Origin: Strongyloides papillosus
Lineage: Eukaryota; Nematoda; Chromadorea; Rhabditida; Strongyloididae
NCBI GenBank assembly: GCA_005656395.1
Contig: SRSI01000050.1
Span: forward strand, 2,914,001 to 2,978,000
Reading direction: 5' to 3'
DNA length: 64,000 bases
The position numbers and the translations under genes were made by a program. Positions 1 to 12,037 of this stretch are shown piece by piece. The notes under the pieces were generated by a model, which saw nothing but the letters and a program-made list of their open reading frames with translations, searched no databases and was not told the DNA's origin. The first letter of the stretch is position 1. The number at the start of each line of letters is the position of its first letter.

Positions 1-430
1 TTATAATATTTTGTAAATTTATTTTTTTAACACAATGATAGATAAAAGAATGGAAAGTAAATTGATGGTGAAACAATATAAAAGTGTGCATTGTAGTTAT
101 TAACATATTACATTATTAAAAATGATATCATTAAAAATAACCTAACGAAATCTTGTTTTTTTATACCGATTTATGGTATACCAAAAATTGATTATTATAT
201 TAATTTTAAATATAATTAGTTTCAGAAGTTTAAAAATTAATTACAATAATTTTATGTTTGTTTAATACATGATTTTGATTTTATAATTCTTGAATATTCA
301 AAGAAATTATCAATCTTTTTAACCTTAAACTTGTTTTTATAACTTTTAATAATTGTATCAGAAAATATTAACACATTCATTATATTATATAAAGTCTCTT
401 TATGACATTAATTATCTTTTTCAGGAAATA
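1..430. other. 5' flank of the cotransporter gene
   Basis: AT-rich non-coding DNA. The T-rich stretch at 411-424 ends in TTTTTCAG six bases before the ATG at 431, which looks like a spliced-leader trans-splice acceptor; it could instead be the end of an intron whose upstream exon I cannot see. The reading frame is open back to an ATG at 353, but that part reads through the acceptor, so I start the protein at 431. Nothing else is recognisable. Confidence 0.5.
411..430 (+). promoter_or_regulatory. candidate trans-splice acceptor of the cotransporter gene
   Basis: The sequence ATTATCTTTTTCAG ends at 424, six bases before the ATG at 431. A T-rich run followed by TTTCAG close to a start codon is the usual nematode spliced-leader acceptor. 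RNA data would show whether a leader or an upstream exon joins here. Confidence 0.45.
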
Positions 431-3400
431 ATGTCTAATAGTGACAATAGCTCTTCAGATGATGGTATTCAGATAAAACCTAAGATCGTAATAAGTACCG
501 TACCCGACATCACCATCACCAATGAAGACGATAATAAGGAGGTAAAAAAAGATGATGGAGATAAGGATGGTGGTGGAGAATCAAAAAACAAACAAAACAT
601 TGATGCTCTAACCGTTGATGACAAAACTACACCTGATATTAAAAGAAACTCTAGTATGCCAATTAACCTAGAAACTATAACACACCAGACTTCAATCAAA
701 AAAAATCATATCGATAATGATACCACAGTCACAAAGGTAAATTTTTAATTTTTGAACTTTTAACGTTTTTAATCAGATTTTCTCTGTTTCCTCCGATAAC
801 ATAGAAACCATAAACAAGGATGACACAATCGTAAACTGGCTAACAATTGAAAGACTCCCAAACATTGAACACTACCGACAAACTGTCCACAAAAACATCT
901 GCCGGAGACCTTCAATGGGTGAGTTAATTAGAGGAAACGACAATCTAGCATTCAGACAAAGTTATACTGATCTAGAAAAACAATCAAGCGATACAAAAAT
1001 AACCGACAATGGCCATATAGTTGTTGAGAATGGTGGTGATAGATTTAAAAAAGAGAAAGTCAAATTAAACTTCTTCACTGGAGTATATATACCATCATAC
1101 ACAAACATTGTTGGAACTCTACTGTACCTTCGTATGGGTTTTGTAGCAGGACAAGCAGGAATCCTTGGAGGTGTTGGTATAGTAACGTTCTCATCCTTTG
1201 TTCTAGCCATAACAGCTCTATCACTTTCTGGCATCAGTTCAAACGGTAAACACCAAGCTGGTGGTTTGTACTACATCCTCTCTCGATCTCTTGGACCACA
1301 TTTTGGTGGTTCCATAGGTATTATTTTTTCACTGGCCAATGTAGCTATGGCTGGTTTGTATTTAGTTGGTATAGCTGAGTTGATATCTGACCTTCTTGTC
1401 GAAGCCGGGTATCCGTTGTTGACGAATAGTAAGATTAATGATATTAGAATATTTGGGACTACTTTGTTGTTTTTGTTGATGTTGATATCATATGCTGGAC
1501 CAGGTGTTAATAATACCTTAACAACAATCTTCCATTCTTCCTACTATTTATCATTCCTTGATTGGGTTATTGGAACTTTTTTCCCTGTTAATGATTATCA
1601 ATTCATGAGGGGGGTTACGGGGTATAGTTGGCAGACGGCGAAAGCTAATATGCTACCGGAGTTTAGGAATGATAATACTTTTATAACTGTTTTTGGTGTA
1701 TTTTTCCCGGGATTTACTGGTATGATGGCAGGGGTTATGTTTGCTGATAACTTACAAGACCCAGGGAGAGATGTTCCATTAGGTCTATTCACATCACTTG
1801 GAACAACTTTCATAATGTACATCATCGGTGTCATAGCATCCGGAGCAACAATGTTAAGAGACGCCTCTGGAACAGAATTCCCTCAAATGGATAATGAAAG
1901 TATGGCATGGATAACACCTGAATGTGCCTTTAACAGTACCTGTCGTTATGGTATAATGAATTTTTACCCTGTAGCCGAGTTAGAAGCAGCCTGGAGACCA
2001 TTAGTTATAGCAGGAATGTTTGGTATGACAATCTCATCAACAATAACCAATCTTGATCAGGGGCCAATTAATTTTTATGCTGTATGCAAAGACTCTTTGT
2101 TTCCACATTTGCAGTTTTTTGCTAAATTAGGTAAAGGTGACATCCCCAGAAGGTCTTATATATTTTTATCATTTTTGACTCTTGCTTTGATTGGGTATGG
2201 TGATCTTAACTCAATTAATAACTTTGTTACAAATCTTTTCATGGCATCTTATTTATTGGTTAATTATGCGTGTTTTGATGCTTCTTTTGTTAACTCACCT
2301 GGTTGGAGACCACAATTTCCCTATTATAATAAATGGATAGCATTGTTTGGTGCTTGTTTATGTGGTATGTGTATGTTGTTGATATCAATGTGGACCACAG
2401 GATTGATTATAATATTCTTTGTCGCCACATACGGTTACATGCATTACCTAAGACCTGACGTCAATTGGGGTGACTCACATCAAGCTCACCTCTACATAAA
2501 CGCTCTCCATTCCCTTCAAAAACTAACAAACACCGAAATCCACGTCAAAAACTACAGACCCCAAATCCTATTATTATCTGGAAATCCAGCATCCCGTCTC
2601 CCACTAATAGATTTTGCTAACAGCATCACGAAAGGTGATTCACTTCTAATTGCTGGACACGTTATCCCCTACCACAATAATGAGCGTACATATAGTATAA
2701 TGAAGATGTTAGAAACAAAAATGAATCATTTTTTACACACGAATAAGATAAAAGCATTTTATATGCCTTTAATGAATACCAATTTAAGGAATGGTGTAAA
2801 GAATTTTTTCCAAATATCTGGTTTAGGAAAACTGAAACCGAATGTTTTAATATTAGGTTTTAAATCTGATTGGAAGGTTGTTGATGTAAAAAATATTGAA
2901 GAGATAAATGATTATGTTGGAATGTTAAGAGATGCGTTTTTAAATAATTATGGGGTTGGTATATTAAGGAATGGGGATGATTCATTTGATTATAGCCAGA
3001 ATTTGACGGAGTTGGATGTTTATAAGGTTATTAATGGTATGCAATCTAGGATGTCGAGTAGTAATAAGGATGGACACCATAATCATATACCATTACATGC
3101 TCCATCAAAGATTAAGACAATGTTAGAGAAAACTATCCATTACCCATCTGGTGAATTGGAAAGGAAGTTATCAACCGTTGCTAAAGCACAAAAACAAATG
3201 AATGAATTTTACAATGATGAAAAATTATTTGAAAAAGATTATGATAATAGTTCAAGTTCCATGGCACATCTGGGACTTGAATACACACCATCAGAATATA
3301 AACTTGGTGTTAATTTAAAAGAAGATAAAATCGATAATGGTGGTTTACAACATAGAAAACATTCCCACGTTTCAATGTCACAAATGGTTCGCCAAGTTAC

Positions 3401-4263
3401 ACAAAGTAGATTAAGTTTTAAAAGAAGAAGGTTTGATTTTATAATCTTATTATAATATTAAAATTAATAATAATTTTAGTGACGACTCTGATATACCTTT
3501 TACGGATAAAGAAACCATAGAAAGGATAAATAAGTATCGTATTAAACCGAAGAATCCTATAATAGATGTCTGGTGGTTGTTTGATGATGGTGGACTTACG
3601 CTCCTTATCCCGCATCTATTAAGGCTTCCAAAATCATATCTTGAGGTAATAATATTATTAAAATTACAATTTTTATTATGATTACCATTTATTTATAAAA
3701 GATATTACTATATAAACTAGATAAAACTAGTTTAATTTTAATATTTTAAATATGTAATAAATAATGTTATTAATAATTATAATTAATATAATTTATAGGG
3801 AGCAACATTAAGAGTTTTTACACTAGCATCATCTCAAGCCTGTACACATGCTGATGAACAACAAATGGCAGCATTACTGGCACAGTTTAGGATTGAGTGT
3901 AGTAATGTTATCGTTATAGAGGATATTGCTAAGAAACCCCACAATTCAACGATAAAAGAATTTGAGACAATGATAACAAAATGGAAGGTTACAACAAACA
4001 ATCCAGATGACATTAAAAAAGGATTTATAACACCAGTTGCGGCACAACATCAAAAAAAGCGAACCTACAGAGAGTTAAGAATGAGAGAGCTCCTCTTTCA
4101 GCATTCAAAAAATTCTAATCTCATTGCTATAACATTACCAGTTCCAAGAGAAGGAATCCCCAGCTCCCTATACATGGCATGGTTAGATATGTTAACAAAA
4201 GATCTTCCCCCGACACTAATGATAAGGGGTAACCAAACCAGTGTTCTTACATTTTATTCATAA
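431..4263 (+). CDS. nkcc-1: Na-K-Cl cotransporter (SLC12A1/2/3 branch)
   Basis: Exons 431-736, 777-3430, 3480-3645 and 3799-4263 join in phase to 1196 codons. It is predicted to be an electroneutral Na/K/Cl importer of the plasma membrane. Residues 1-120 are acidic and low in complexity. At 127-152 lies the SLC12 N-terminal regulatory segment, including HYRQT (T138), which aligns with the activating phospho-threonine of vertebrate NKCC, then RRPSMGEL. The twelve-helix permease starts near residue 198 (GVYIPSYTNIVGTLLYLRM) and includes GGLYYILSRSLGP, closer to NKCC than to KCC. The cytoplasmic C-terminal domain carries IDVWWLFDDGGLTLLIPHLL and ends RGNQTSVLTFYS, the typical NKCC/NCC tail. Length fits the family. 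Separation of NKCC from NCC is not certain; the symbol assumes the single nematode NKCC-type gene. Confidence 0.9.
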
Positions 4264-7200
4264 AATCAAAATATAACTTTTAATACACAAATCCATTTAA
4301 CATAATCTCTTCTTTCAAATTATTATATTTATCTTTATATAACAAAAAAAAAGAAATTAATTTTGTAGAATTTATATTATATTTTATATGACAAAAGTTT
4401 TAAATATAGTTTATGTACATTTTAACACCTTTTTTTGTAGATTCCAATGTAGATAAATTAATAAAAAAATTGATTCAAAAAATTTTTAAGATTTATTTGT
4501 ATTTTGGATTATTAACAATACAAGGTGTTTAAAATGCCCATAGGGTGATGGATTGATTAATAAGGTTTATTGATTATAAAGATAAAGGATGAAAAAGTCT
4601 CCGTTTTAACTATCAAATATTTTTTAAGAATTGCTTTGAAGAATAATAGGTATATAGTAAATGGAAAAGAAAACTTTTTCAATGTCAAATAAATTACTCC
4701 TCCATTAACTAATTGACATTATATACATGTTTATCTATGAGATAACTTAAATTTACAACTTTAGATAAATGATATTTCACAATTCAAATTATAAAGAATG
4801 TTGTCTACATACTAACTACAACTTTTATAATCCAATAATTATTAGGTAAATTTTAAAAAATCAGCAATCTGTTCTTTTAAATTTCAATGAGGTCATAATA
4901 CTCACATTTGGAGATATATAGAGAGATGAAAGAGAGGACAAAAAAATAGGAAAAAAAGAGAAATTGATAGATGAAATTTAACACATATCAATTTCAGGAT
5001 GTGTCATTACATTGATTTATTATTCTTAGAAATTTTTCAATGAAAAATATGACAATGAGTGTGAAAAAAAATATGGTTTAATATTATTTTGATATTTACA
5101 ATAAAGAAAATAACTCTATAATTGGAAGGTAATTATATTAACCTCATATCATAACTTTTGTGAATTCATAATTTCCTTTTTGAAGAATAGGAGACGTGGA
5201 AAAAAATAAAATTAAATATTTATTATGCAATTACACTACAATTTTAATTATTTTCATTATTACTCCTCACCTAACACAAAACAACATCACCTTACGCCAT
5301 TTCAACAAGTTTTCAAAAAAAACTCTAATTAATCTTCATATATCAAATGATTTTTAATAAAGATAGGAATTACCTTTTTTTAATAGCTAGTCACAAACAA
5401 CTCCATAAATGAAAATTACTTTATCTCATTCTTTAAAAATAACTTTTATTATACATTTGTACTACAAAAACATAATCATAATGATCAACATCAAATTCTT
5501 TTTTTAATATTTATTTTATTATAAATTAAAAAAAATCCATTATCTTAAAATAAATTAACTATTAACCACATTCTTGTATCGTTAAATTTGTTTTATTATT
5601 GTGTAGAGGAATTAGGAGATCCATGAGTGATTCTGAGATAAACATAGTGTGATAAGTTAAAAAATATCTACAATTCCTGTTTGTTATGATGAAAAAATTA
5701 TGAAAAATACATGACAATAGTAAATGCAGTATATGAGGTTTAATTAAGGACCTGTAGGACCTCGGAAAATACCCTCCAAACCGGGTGTAAAAAAAATCTC
5801 AATCATTTTTTTTTAAAAAAAAGATATCAAACATGTGTGATAATTATCTTTTTAATCTTTTGTTGTAGAATGACGGATGAAGATAAGGCATGTATAAATT
5901 GTTTATTTTAACACTTATAGTGTAAATGTAATTTAGATAAAATAATAATTTGATGGTAATCAGTAATGTATAGATGTATATTTTAGTTATTGGACAAAAT
6001 AATAACAATGATAATGTAATAGACAAGAAATTATTAATAGAGGAACTTTTTTAGTTCTATTTTTTGGATAATGTAGGAAAAGATAATGATGTGTGTGTGC
6101 GTGTGTGGAGATAGAGAGAAAAAGAGTTTCATCTTACTTTACTTCCATTCTTTACTTCTCCTCATCTTTTTTCATTTTAATAATGATACACATGTACAAA
6201 TATGAAAAAAATTCTTTTAAAAGGTAAAACTTTTTTAAAAATTTCTAGACATATCATCGATAATTATTATTCCATCAATCAACATTGTTAGCATAATTAA
6301 TACCGGTCTCATTCTTACTCCAGAATCCTTAAAACCTTCTTTCTCTATCTAATTTATTCCACCAAAACATGTATTTCTTTAAATAACATTATCTTTCAAA
6401 TAAAAATGTTACCTTGATTATTAATAATAATCTACATAATCTGAAAAATTTTTGCCTTTTCAAATTAAATTTTTCCTTAATCTGATAAAGTTTCTTTCAA
6501 TACAAATTATACATATACACAAACAACCATCATATATACATCTTCTACACATTAAAATATATTTAATATTAAGATAAATAATATACATGAAAAATAGTAA
6601 AAATTTTGAGGGTGGAGTTGTCTATCTCTCTCCTTTTCGAAGTTTGGTACCTCTAAAGACATGTTTTAGGATGATAATACTGGATATGGATGATGTCAAA
6701 TAAGATTTGATTTGCCAAAAAGTAACATTTTTTGGGGTGGGATTTTAGGAAATAAAATTATTTATAAATTGAGGAATTTTTAAAAAGATATTCAGTGTAT
6801 TTTTAATTTATTATACTCTCAAAAAGTATATATATTTTTCTTTATTATTATTATAAAGATACTTCTGTCAAAAAGAAAGAGGTATCTTAAATTTATGGGA
6901 TTTCTCTCCCATTTTTATTATCATCTTTTTAAGAAAACTATATAGAGTAGATAATCTACTTAATGGATGTACAAAGTGTTTCTAAAATTATTAATTGATG
7001 TGTTAATCGTATTATCTATTAATAGTAGTTCAAGTATATTTTAGATAGCTGTAAAAATGAAGTCTTTTTATAACATTTTTATATGGGTACTTTAGACTTT
7101 TAGAAACATCAAGTATTTTTTAATTATTTTTATAAAGTTATAGTTATTTGGAATCATTACCTCATTATGTAGGAGAGTGGATTCATTTTTTAACTATTTT

Positions 7201-7405
7201 ATTATTACATTTATTCCTTTTCATTTTTTATTGTCCAAATAAATTAGGTATACATGACAATAAAAATATTTTATGACCTGTAATTGGGGAATATTTAATT
7301 GTAATGGTTGTAATTTCAAGAAAAACTAATTCTAATTATCTTCACTCGCGTGTATATAATTATGATTTACATTATAATAATTTTATATAATTTTATTTTA
7401 GCGGG
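4264..7405. other. intergenic, cotransporter to collagen
   Basis: About 3.1 kb of very AT-rich DNA without a convincing gene. The region holds a short GT-rich run at 6090-6108 followed by GA-rich sequence to about 6126, and several poly-A/T tracts. Short open frames here (for example 5844-6026, minus) have no coding character. A TATA-like GTGTATATAATTATG at about 7350-7364 and the acceptor TTTTATTTTAG ending at 7401 belong to the collagen gene downstream. Confidence 0.6.
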
Positions 7406-8588
7406 ATGAAGACAAGTTCTGAAGAATCAAAAATGTCTAAATTCAGTGAAAGTGATCTTGCACACTTTAGAAGATTAGCATTTGTTACTGTTGCTCTTTC
7501 TACTGTTACCATGTTAGCTTCAGTTGTTGTGTTACCTGTTGCATATCAATACATTCAACGAATTCAAAGTACTGTGGTCTCAGATATTGAATTCTGTAGA
7601 GTAAGTCTCACAAAACTCTAATATTGATATTCTGATCAAATTCATTTTAGAGCAGAAATAAAGATTTATGGAGTGAAGTTGTTACAGTACAATTAGGAAA
7701 AGGACAACATGACAGAGCCGACAGAATGAGAAGAGAAGCTACATCAAACAGAAATGGCAAATGGTTATTCGGACATTTCATTCAAACACACGATTCACGT
7801 GAATCCGCCATGGCTGCACAAAACGCTTTCAGCAAAGAAATCCGTCGTCAACAACCATACAGAGATGATTCTTATGCCACTGGAAGTGGAGCTGGTCCAG
7901 CCTCTGCTGTCGATGCTGCATCAAGCCCATCTAATGGAGCTGGAGATTGTTGCCCATGTGAATACGGACCACCAGGACCTCCAGGAGAGCCAGGTACCCC
8001 AGGAACTGACGGTAATGATGGAGTCGCAGGAAAAGACGGAGCTCCAGGAGCTGATGCCCCAGCTACTCAAAGTGCTCCAACAGGTTGTATTCGTGAATGT
8101 CCACCAGGACCTCCAGGACCACCAGGTGCACCAGGAGACAAAGGAGCTAAAGGATACCCAGGAGAGATGGGAGCTAATGGAGAACCAGGAAACCCAGGAC
8201 CAAGAGGACCACAAGGCCAACAAGGACCACAAGGAATCCAAGGACAACAAGGAAGACCAGGAGACAAAGGAGCTCCAGGTAAACACATCCCAGGAGTTGC
8301 TCCACCAGGACCACCAGGACGTCCAGGAGAACCAGGAATCCCAGGATTACCAGGAGTTCAAGGAGAAAAAGGAGCTCCAGGACCTAAGGGAGAGACAGGA
8401 GAGAAGGGTGAAGCTGGAAATCCAGGACCATACGGAAAACCTGGAGCACCAGGTCCAATCGGTCCACCAGGATTACCAGGAGATATGGGAAGTTGCTCAG
8501 AATGTCCAAGTAAGTTATATTATTTTATTTTATAGTACTAATCTATTCTTACCTTTTTTTAGCACCAAGAACACCACCAGGCTATTAA
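7406..8588 (+). CDS. cuticle collagen
   Basis: Exons 7406-7600, 7651-8509 and 8563-8588 give 359 residues. It is a structural collagen of the nematode cuticle, secreted by the hypodermis. Residues 14-65 form the cuticle-collagen N-terminal domain with one hydrophobic anchor (about 22-48). RADRMRR at 87-93 fits the furin/BLI-4 processing site. Gly-X-Y repeats run from about 171 to 198 and from about 208 to 344. Cysteine clusters flank them: CCPC before, CIREC between, and CSEC before the tail TPRTPPGY. The last exon is only 26 nt. Codons are strongly biased (CCA, GGA) and GC is much higher than around, as in highly expressed collagens. The repeats also leave long open frames in other frames and on the other strand, which are not genes. 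An acceptor site ends at 7401, five bases before the ATG. The exact collagen group is not resolved. Confidence 0.95.
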
Positions 8589-9508
8589 ATTATGTCAACT
8601 TTACTATATATTGATACTTTAATTTTAATATTATCCTTGTCTTTCATTGGAGAGATTTCTGTAAATTTTTGAAAATAAATATTCTTAGATATACAAAATG
8701 TTTTTTTAATATCTTTTTCATCATATCCTCCATAATTCTGGTATTTTTAATGTCTACTACCTTATTTTTTCATACAATACACGAAAAAATAAATCAAATC
8801 AGTCTTTTTTTACCCCATTATCCACAACAAAAAAACGTCAATAAAATAATAATTAAAATTAAAAAAGCAATAATTCCCCACTAAAAAATACAATAAAATT
8901 ATCACATTATAAGATAAAATATCCATATCTCTCTGTAATATTGCAAACATATCTTTTACAACAGACATTATCTTTTACCTACAAAATATTTTTGATTTAT
9001 TTGTCATTGGAGAGAATTAAAAATACCACCAAAAATACCTCACATAATCTTTTTATTCAAATTAAAGATCCTCAACAGAGATAAATATAAAAGGATTTCC
9101 AAATGTATACACAAAAATGTATTATTCACCCATCAATCAATCTAAATTTTACTTTTTGAAAATTTTCTTTTCATTAAACATGATTAAGTTTTTAAAAGGA
9201 GATCCATATTTATGTAAGGTAGAGAGAGACATAAAATTAAATACATATAAAAATATTATTTAAATAGATGGTGGTAGGAGATAAAGAAATAAAATGACTA
9301 AAACACAAGTGGTGTGTTTATCCGATTTAATGTTTAGTGAAAGATTAGCAAAAGTTTTTCAACATTTTTAAAAAGATTAAAAGATTAGATATATTTTATT
9401 TTTGAAGGTAAAATTTTTATTTTATTTTGTTGATGACAAAAGAAAGTGAATTTCAAAATTAATTAATTTCAATTAGTTAATGAAAAGTTTTGTAATGTTT
9501 GTGTTTTA
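8589..9508. other. intergenic between convergent genes
   Basis: AT-rich 3' flanks of the collagen and EF-hand genes. A 71-codon frame at 8669-8884 is low-complexity and rich in K, N and I, so I do not call it. The sequence TCATTGGAGAGA occurs at about 8644 and again at about 9004; it may be chance. Confidence 0.55.
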
Positions 9509-9974
9509 CTATGTTGATTGTTCATTGGCCTTGTTAATGTAGTCTTTGAATTCTGAAAAAATAATAATTAAATATTTAAATTGGTGTAATTATTTTTTTG
9601 ATAGTGAAAGTTTAGGTAATGATAGGTACCTTCAAAAGAAATTTTTTGATCACCGTCTTTGTCAGCCTCCTTAATTATGTTAATGAGGAATCTTAAATTT
9701 GTCTTGAAAATTGGGTCGTTCTCCTTTACCTGAAGATAGAAAAATGTTTACATATGAGTAATAATATTATTTTTAGATAGAATAGATAAAAAAAGTGAAA
9801 GTTTTTATAACATACTTTATCAGCATTCAAAAGCATGACAAGGATGTCTTCTTTTCCAATGAAACCACTCATATCCTTATCATGTTGACGAAACATATCA
9901 CGGAGACATTGATCTACAGAAATAAAATCACATACTTTAAAAAAAATACTCCAAAACTCACCCCAAGCAGCCAT
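9509..9974 (-). CDS. small calmodulin-like protein with two EF-hands
   Basis: Read on the minus strand: exons 9962-9974 (13 nt), 9816-9913, 9630-9729 and 9509-9552. All junctions keep phase and give 84 residues. The first EF-hand loop is DKDMSGFIGKED, with Asp rather than the usual Glu at position 12. The second is canonical, DKDGDQKISFEE. The protein is too short for calmodulin (four hands) and resembles one calmodulin lobe or an S100-size protein, so a calcium sensor or buffer is the likely role. There is no signal peptide or membrane segment. The tiny first exon encodes only MAAW plus one base. That exon is supported by a good donor (GTGAGT) and acceptor, and by an ATG with no better upstream candidate. 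Partner and pathway are unknown. Confidence 0.8.
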
Positions 9975-10643
9975 TATGAATAAAATAATATTATATCAAA
10001 AATGAATCAAAAAGTACCTCAAACACCCATTTTATACTCAATTTTTAAAAAATCTTTTCTTATCTCCATTCCACTTTAAAGATAAATATAACGTAATTAA
10101 AGTAGGTACCCTCCACTATACTAACAATTATCAGTAATAAAAAAGTCTTTTTGTTCTTACAAAATACTCATTGAAATTTCATTTTATTCATAATATTTTG
10201 ACAATTATTTGCACTTTACAAAATGTAAGTTAAATGAGAAGAAGGAGAACAAGTTTGTAATTGAGATTCATATTTTATAAATATTTTAAGATAGGTACAC
10301 GTTGTATTGGAGAATGAATATTTATATAATTATTTATTATATTTTACTTAATGGAGGTATTTAAAGTGATTTTGATAAATTTGTTAGATTAATTGTGATA
10401 AATGAGATGGTTGATGTGGTTATATTTCGCACTTTTTGTAAAGTAAAAGTTGTAACCTGATCAAACAGTACAATGATCAAGGGAGCTAAAAGTACAAACT
10501 TCTATAAAAAAACAAGCAGTCTAAAAAATTCCATAGACACAATCTTATCTCTTTCTTAAAAATCAAACGACAACTAACAACCTATTGATTACATTATGAC
10601 ACATAAATATGTCTTATTATTATAATAAAGCATTCTAAACAAG
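9975..10643. other. intergenic, divergent promoters
   Basis: About 670 bases between the start of the EF-hand gene (-) and the dioxygenase gene (+), presumably holding both promoters. No recognisable motif beyond AT-rich tracts. Confidence 0.5.
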
Positions 10644-11915
10644 ATGTTTATTATAAGAGGATACACTACTTCTAGAAGATTCCTGTCAACAACTAATATT
10701 TTTTTAAAAAATATAAATAGTCTCAATATAATTGACAACAGAAGAGGACTTCAACTTGAGAAGGATGGTTTGTTTTATTTTTAGTGGTAAAAATAATTAT
10801 TTTTAGATGGTCAGAATATTAGAATACCTTTAATATGGCTGCGCGATCATTGCAAGAGTAAGGAATCCTATAACTGGAGTACTTTTCAAAAAAATGTGTC
10901 CTTGAATGATTTATGGAAGCAATCGGAGGTTACCAATGATTCTGACATCAAATTGAATAAAGAAAACCAAAAATTATACATTAAATGGAGTGATGGACAT
11001 AAAAGTGAATATGACATCAATTCAATATTGAAATCCCATAAATATAAGAATAACCAAATCCCAGAAAAAATTCTATGGAACAAAAAAACATTCCTATCAA
11101 ATTCCAAACCATTATCCTATAAAAATCTTAATCTCAAAGAATTTTACAAAGAATTCTTTAAATACGGCCTAGTTTTCGTGAATGACGTCCCATACGACGA
11201 TCCAAAGCACACAGAAGAGCTTTGCAAAAAAATAGCCTGCATCCAAAACACATTATTCGGTGATTTCTGGGTATTCTCAAACAACACCACTACAGAATCT
11301 CATGCAGATACAGCATATACCTCACTACCAATAGGTCTCCACACAGACTGCACATATTTCAAACATTCTCCGGGAATCCAGGTACTTCATTGCCTTCACA
11401 AAGCAAAAAGTGGAGGTGAAAATATTTTAACAGATGGAATGTATTGCGCACAAAAACTTAACAAAAAGTACCCCACTTATTTCCAATTTTTAAGTAGCAA
11501 TAAATTTTATCATCATTACAAAGAATTACCCCGTGATAGGGGAAATGGTACTGGCTATCATAGTATTAATAACTGTAAGATTATTGAAACATCCAATGGA
11601 GAGGTTAAACAAATTTCTTTTAACCCCTATGATAGAATGGATCTAACTATTGGTGAGGGTGAAGATGATTATGATAAGTTGATGATGTTTTATCAATCTT
11701 ATATAAAGTTTAATGAAATTTTGAGTGATGATGAGAATAAGTTGGTTCTTACTCTAAATCCTGGTACTGTAATGTTTATGGACAATAGAAGGGTACTTCA
11801 TGCTAGGAAAGAATTTGAGGGAAAGAGAGTTATGTGTGGAGCTTATTTGAATTATGATGATTTGGAAGCACGTGCTAACAGTCTATTTGAGGGTGATAAA
11901 ATTGAATATTTATGA
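10644..11915 (+). CDS. trimethyllysine dioxygenase (carnitine synthesis)
   Basis: Exons 10644-10767 and 10807-11915 (39-nt intron) give 410 residues. It is an Fe(II)/2-oxoglutarate dioxygenase hydroxylating N6-trimethyllysine, the first step of carnitine synthesis, in mitochondria. The first 20 residues (MFIIRGYTTSRRFLSTTNIF) look like a mitochondrial presequence. The N-terminal domain has WLRDHC, as in the zinc-binding domain of this family. The core contains DTAYTSLPIGLHTD, where HTD is the metal-binding H-x-D pair. PGIQVLHC and GGENILTDG follow, and the distal motif DNRRVLHARKEF supplies the last His and the 2-oxoglutarate Arg. The pattern DTAYT..HTDxTYF and the ending (NYDDLEARANSL) favour TMLHE over the related gamma-butyrobetaine dioxygenase, although both share the fold. 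Confidence 0.85.
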
Positions 11916-12037
11916 TGCTGTAAATTATAAATAATTATTAAAATATTATAATGAATTTTTTTATGGCTGTAAAAGATGCTAAAGATGTAAATAAAAGGCA
12001 TTGTTTTTGGTCATTCTTCATAATTTTCATGCTCTAA

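Noticed and set aside
5844..6026. 60-codon minus-strand frame in the cotransporter-collagen gap
   Set aside because: Composition follows the AT-rich background.
7754..8614. Long open frames in other frames and on the minus strand of the collagen gene
   Set aside because: They are by-products of the Gly-X-Y repeat codons; the true frame has the collagen domains and splice sites.
8669..8884. 71-codon plus-strand frame
   Set aside because: Low-complexity K/N/I-rich translation in AT-rich DNA, no splice or family support.
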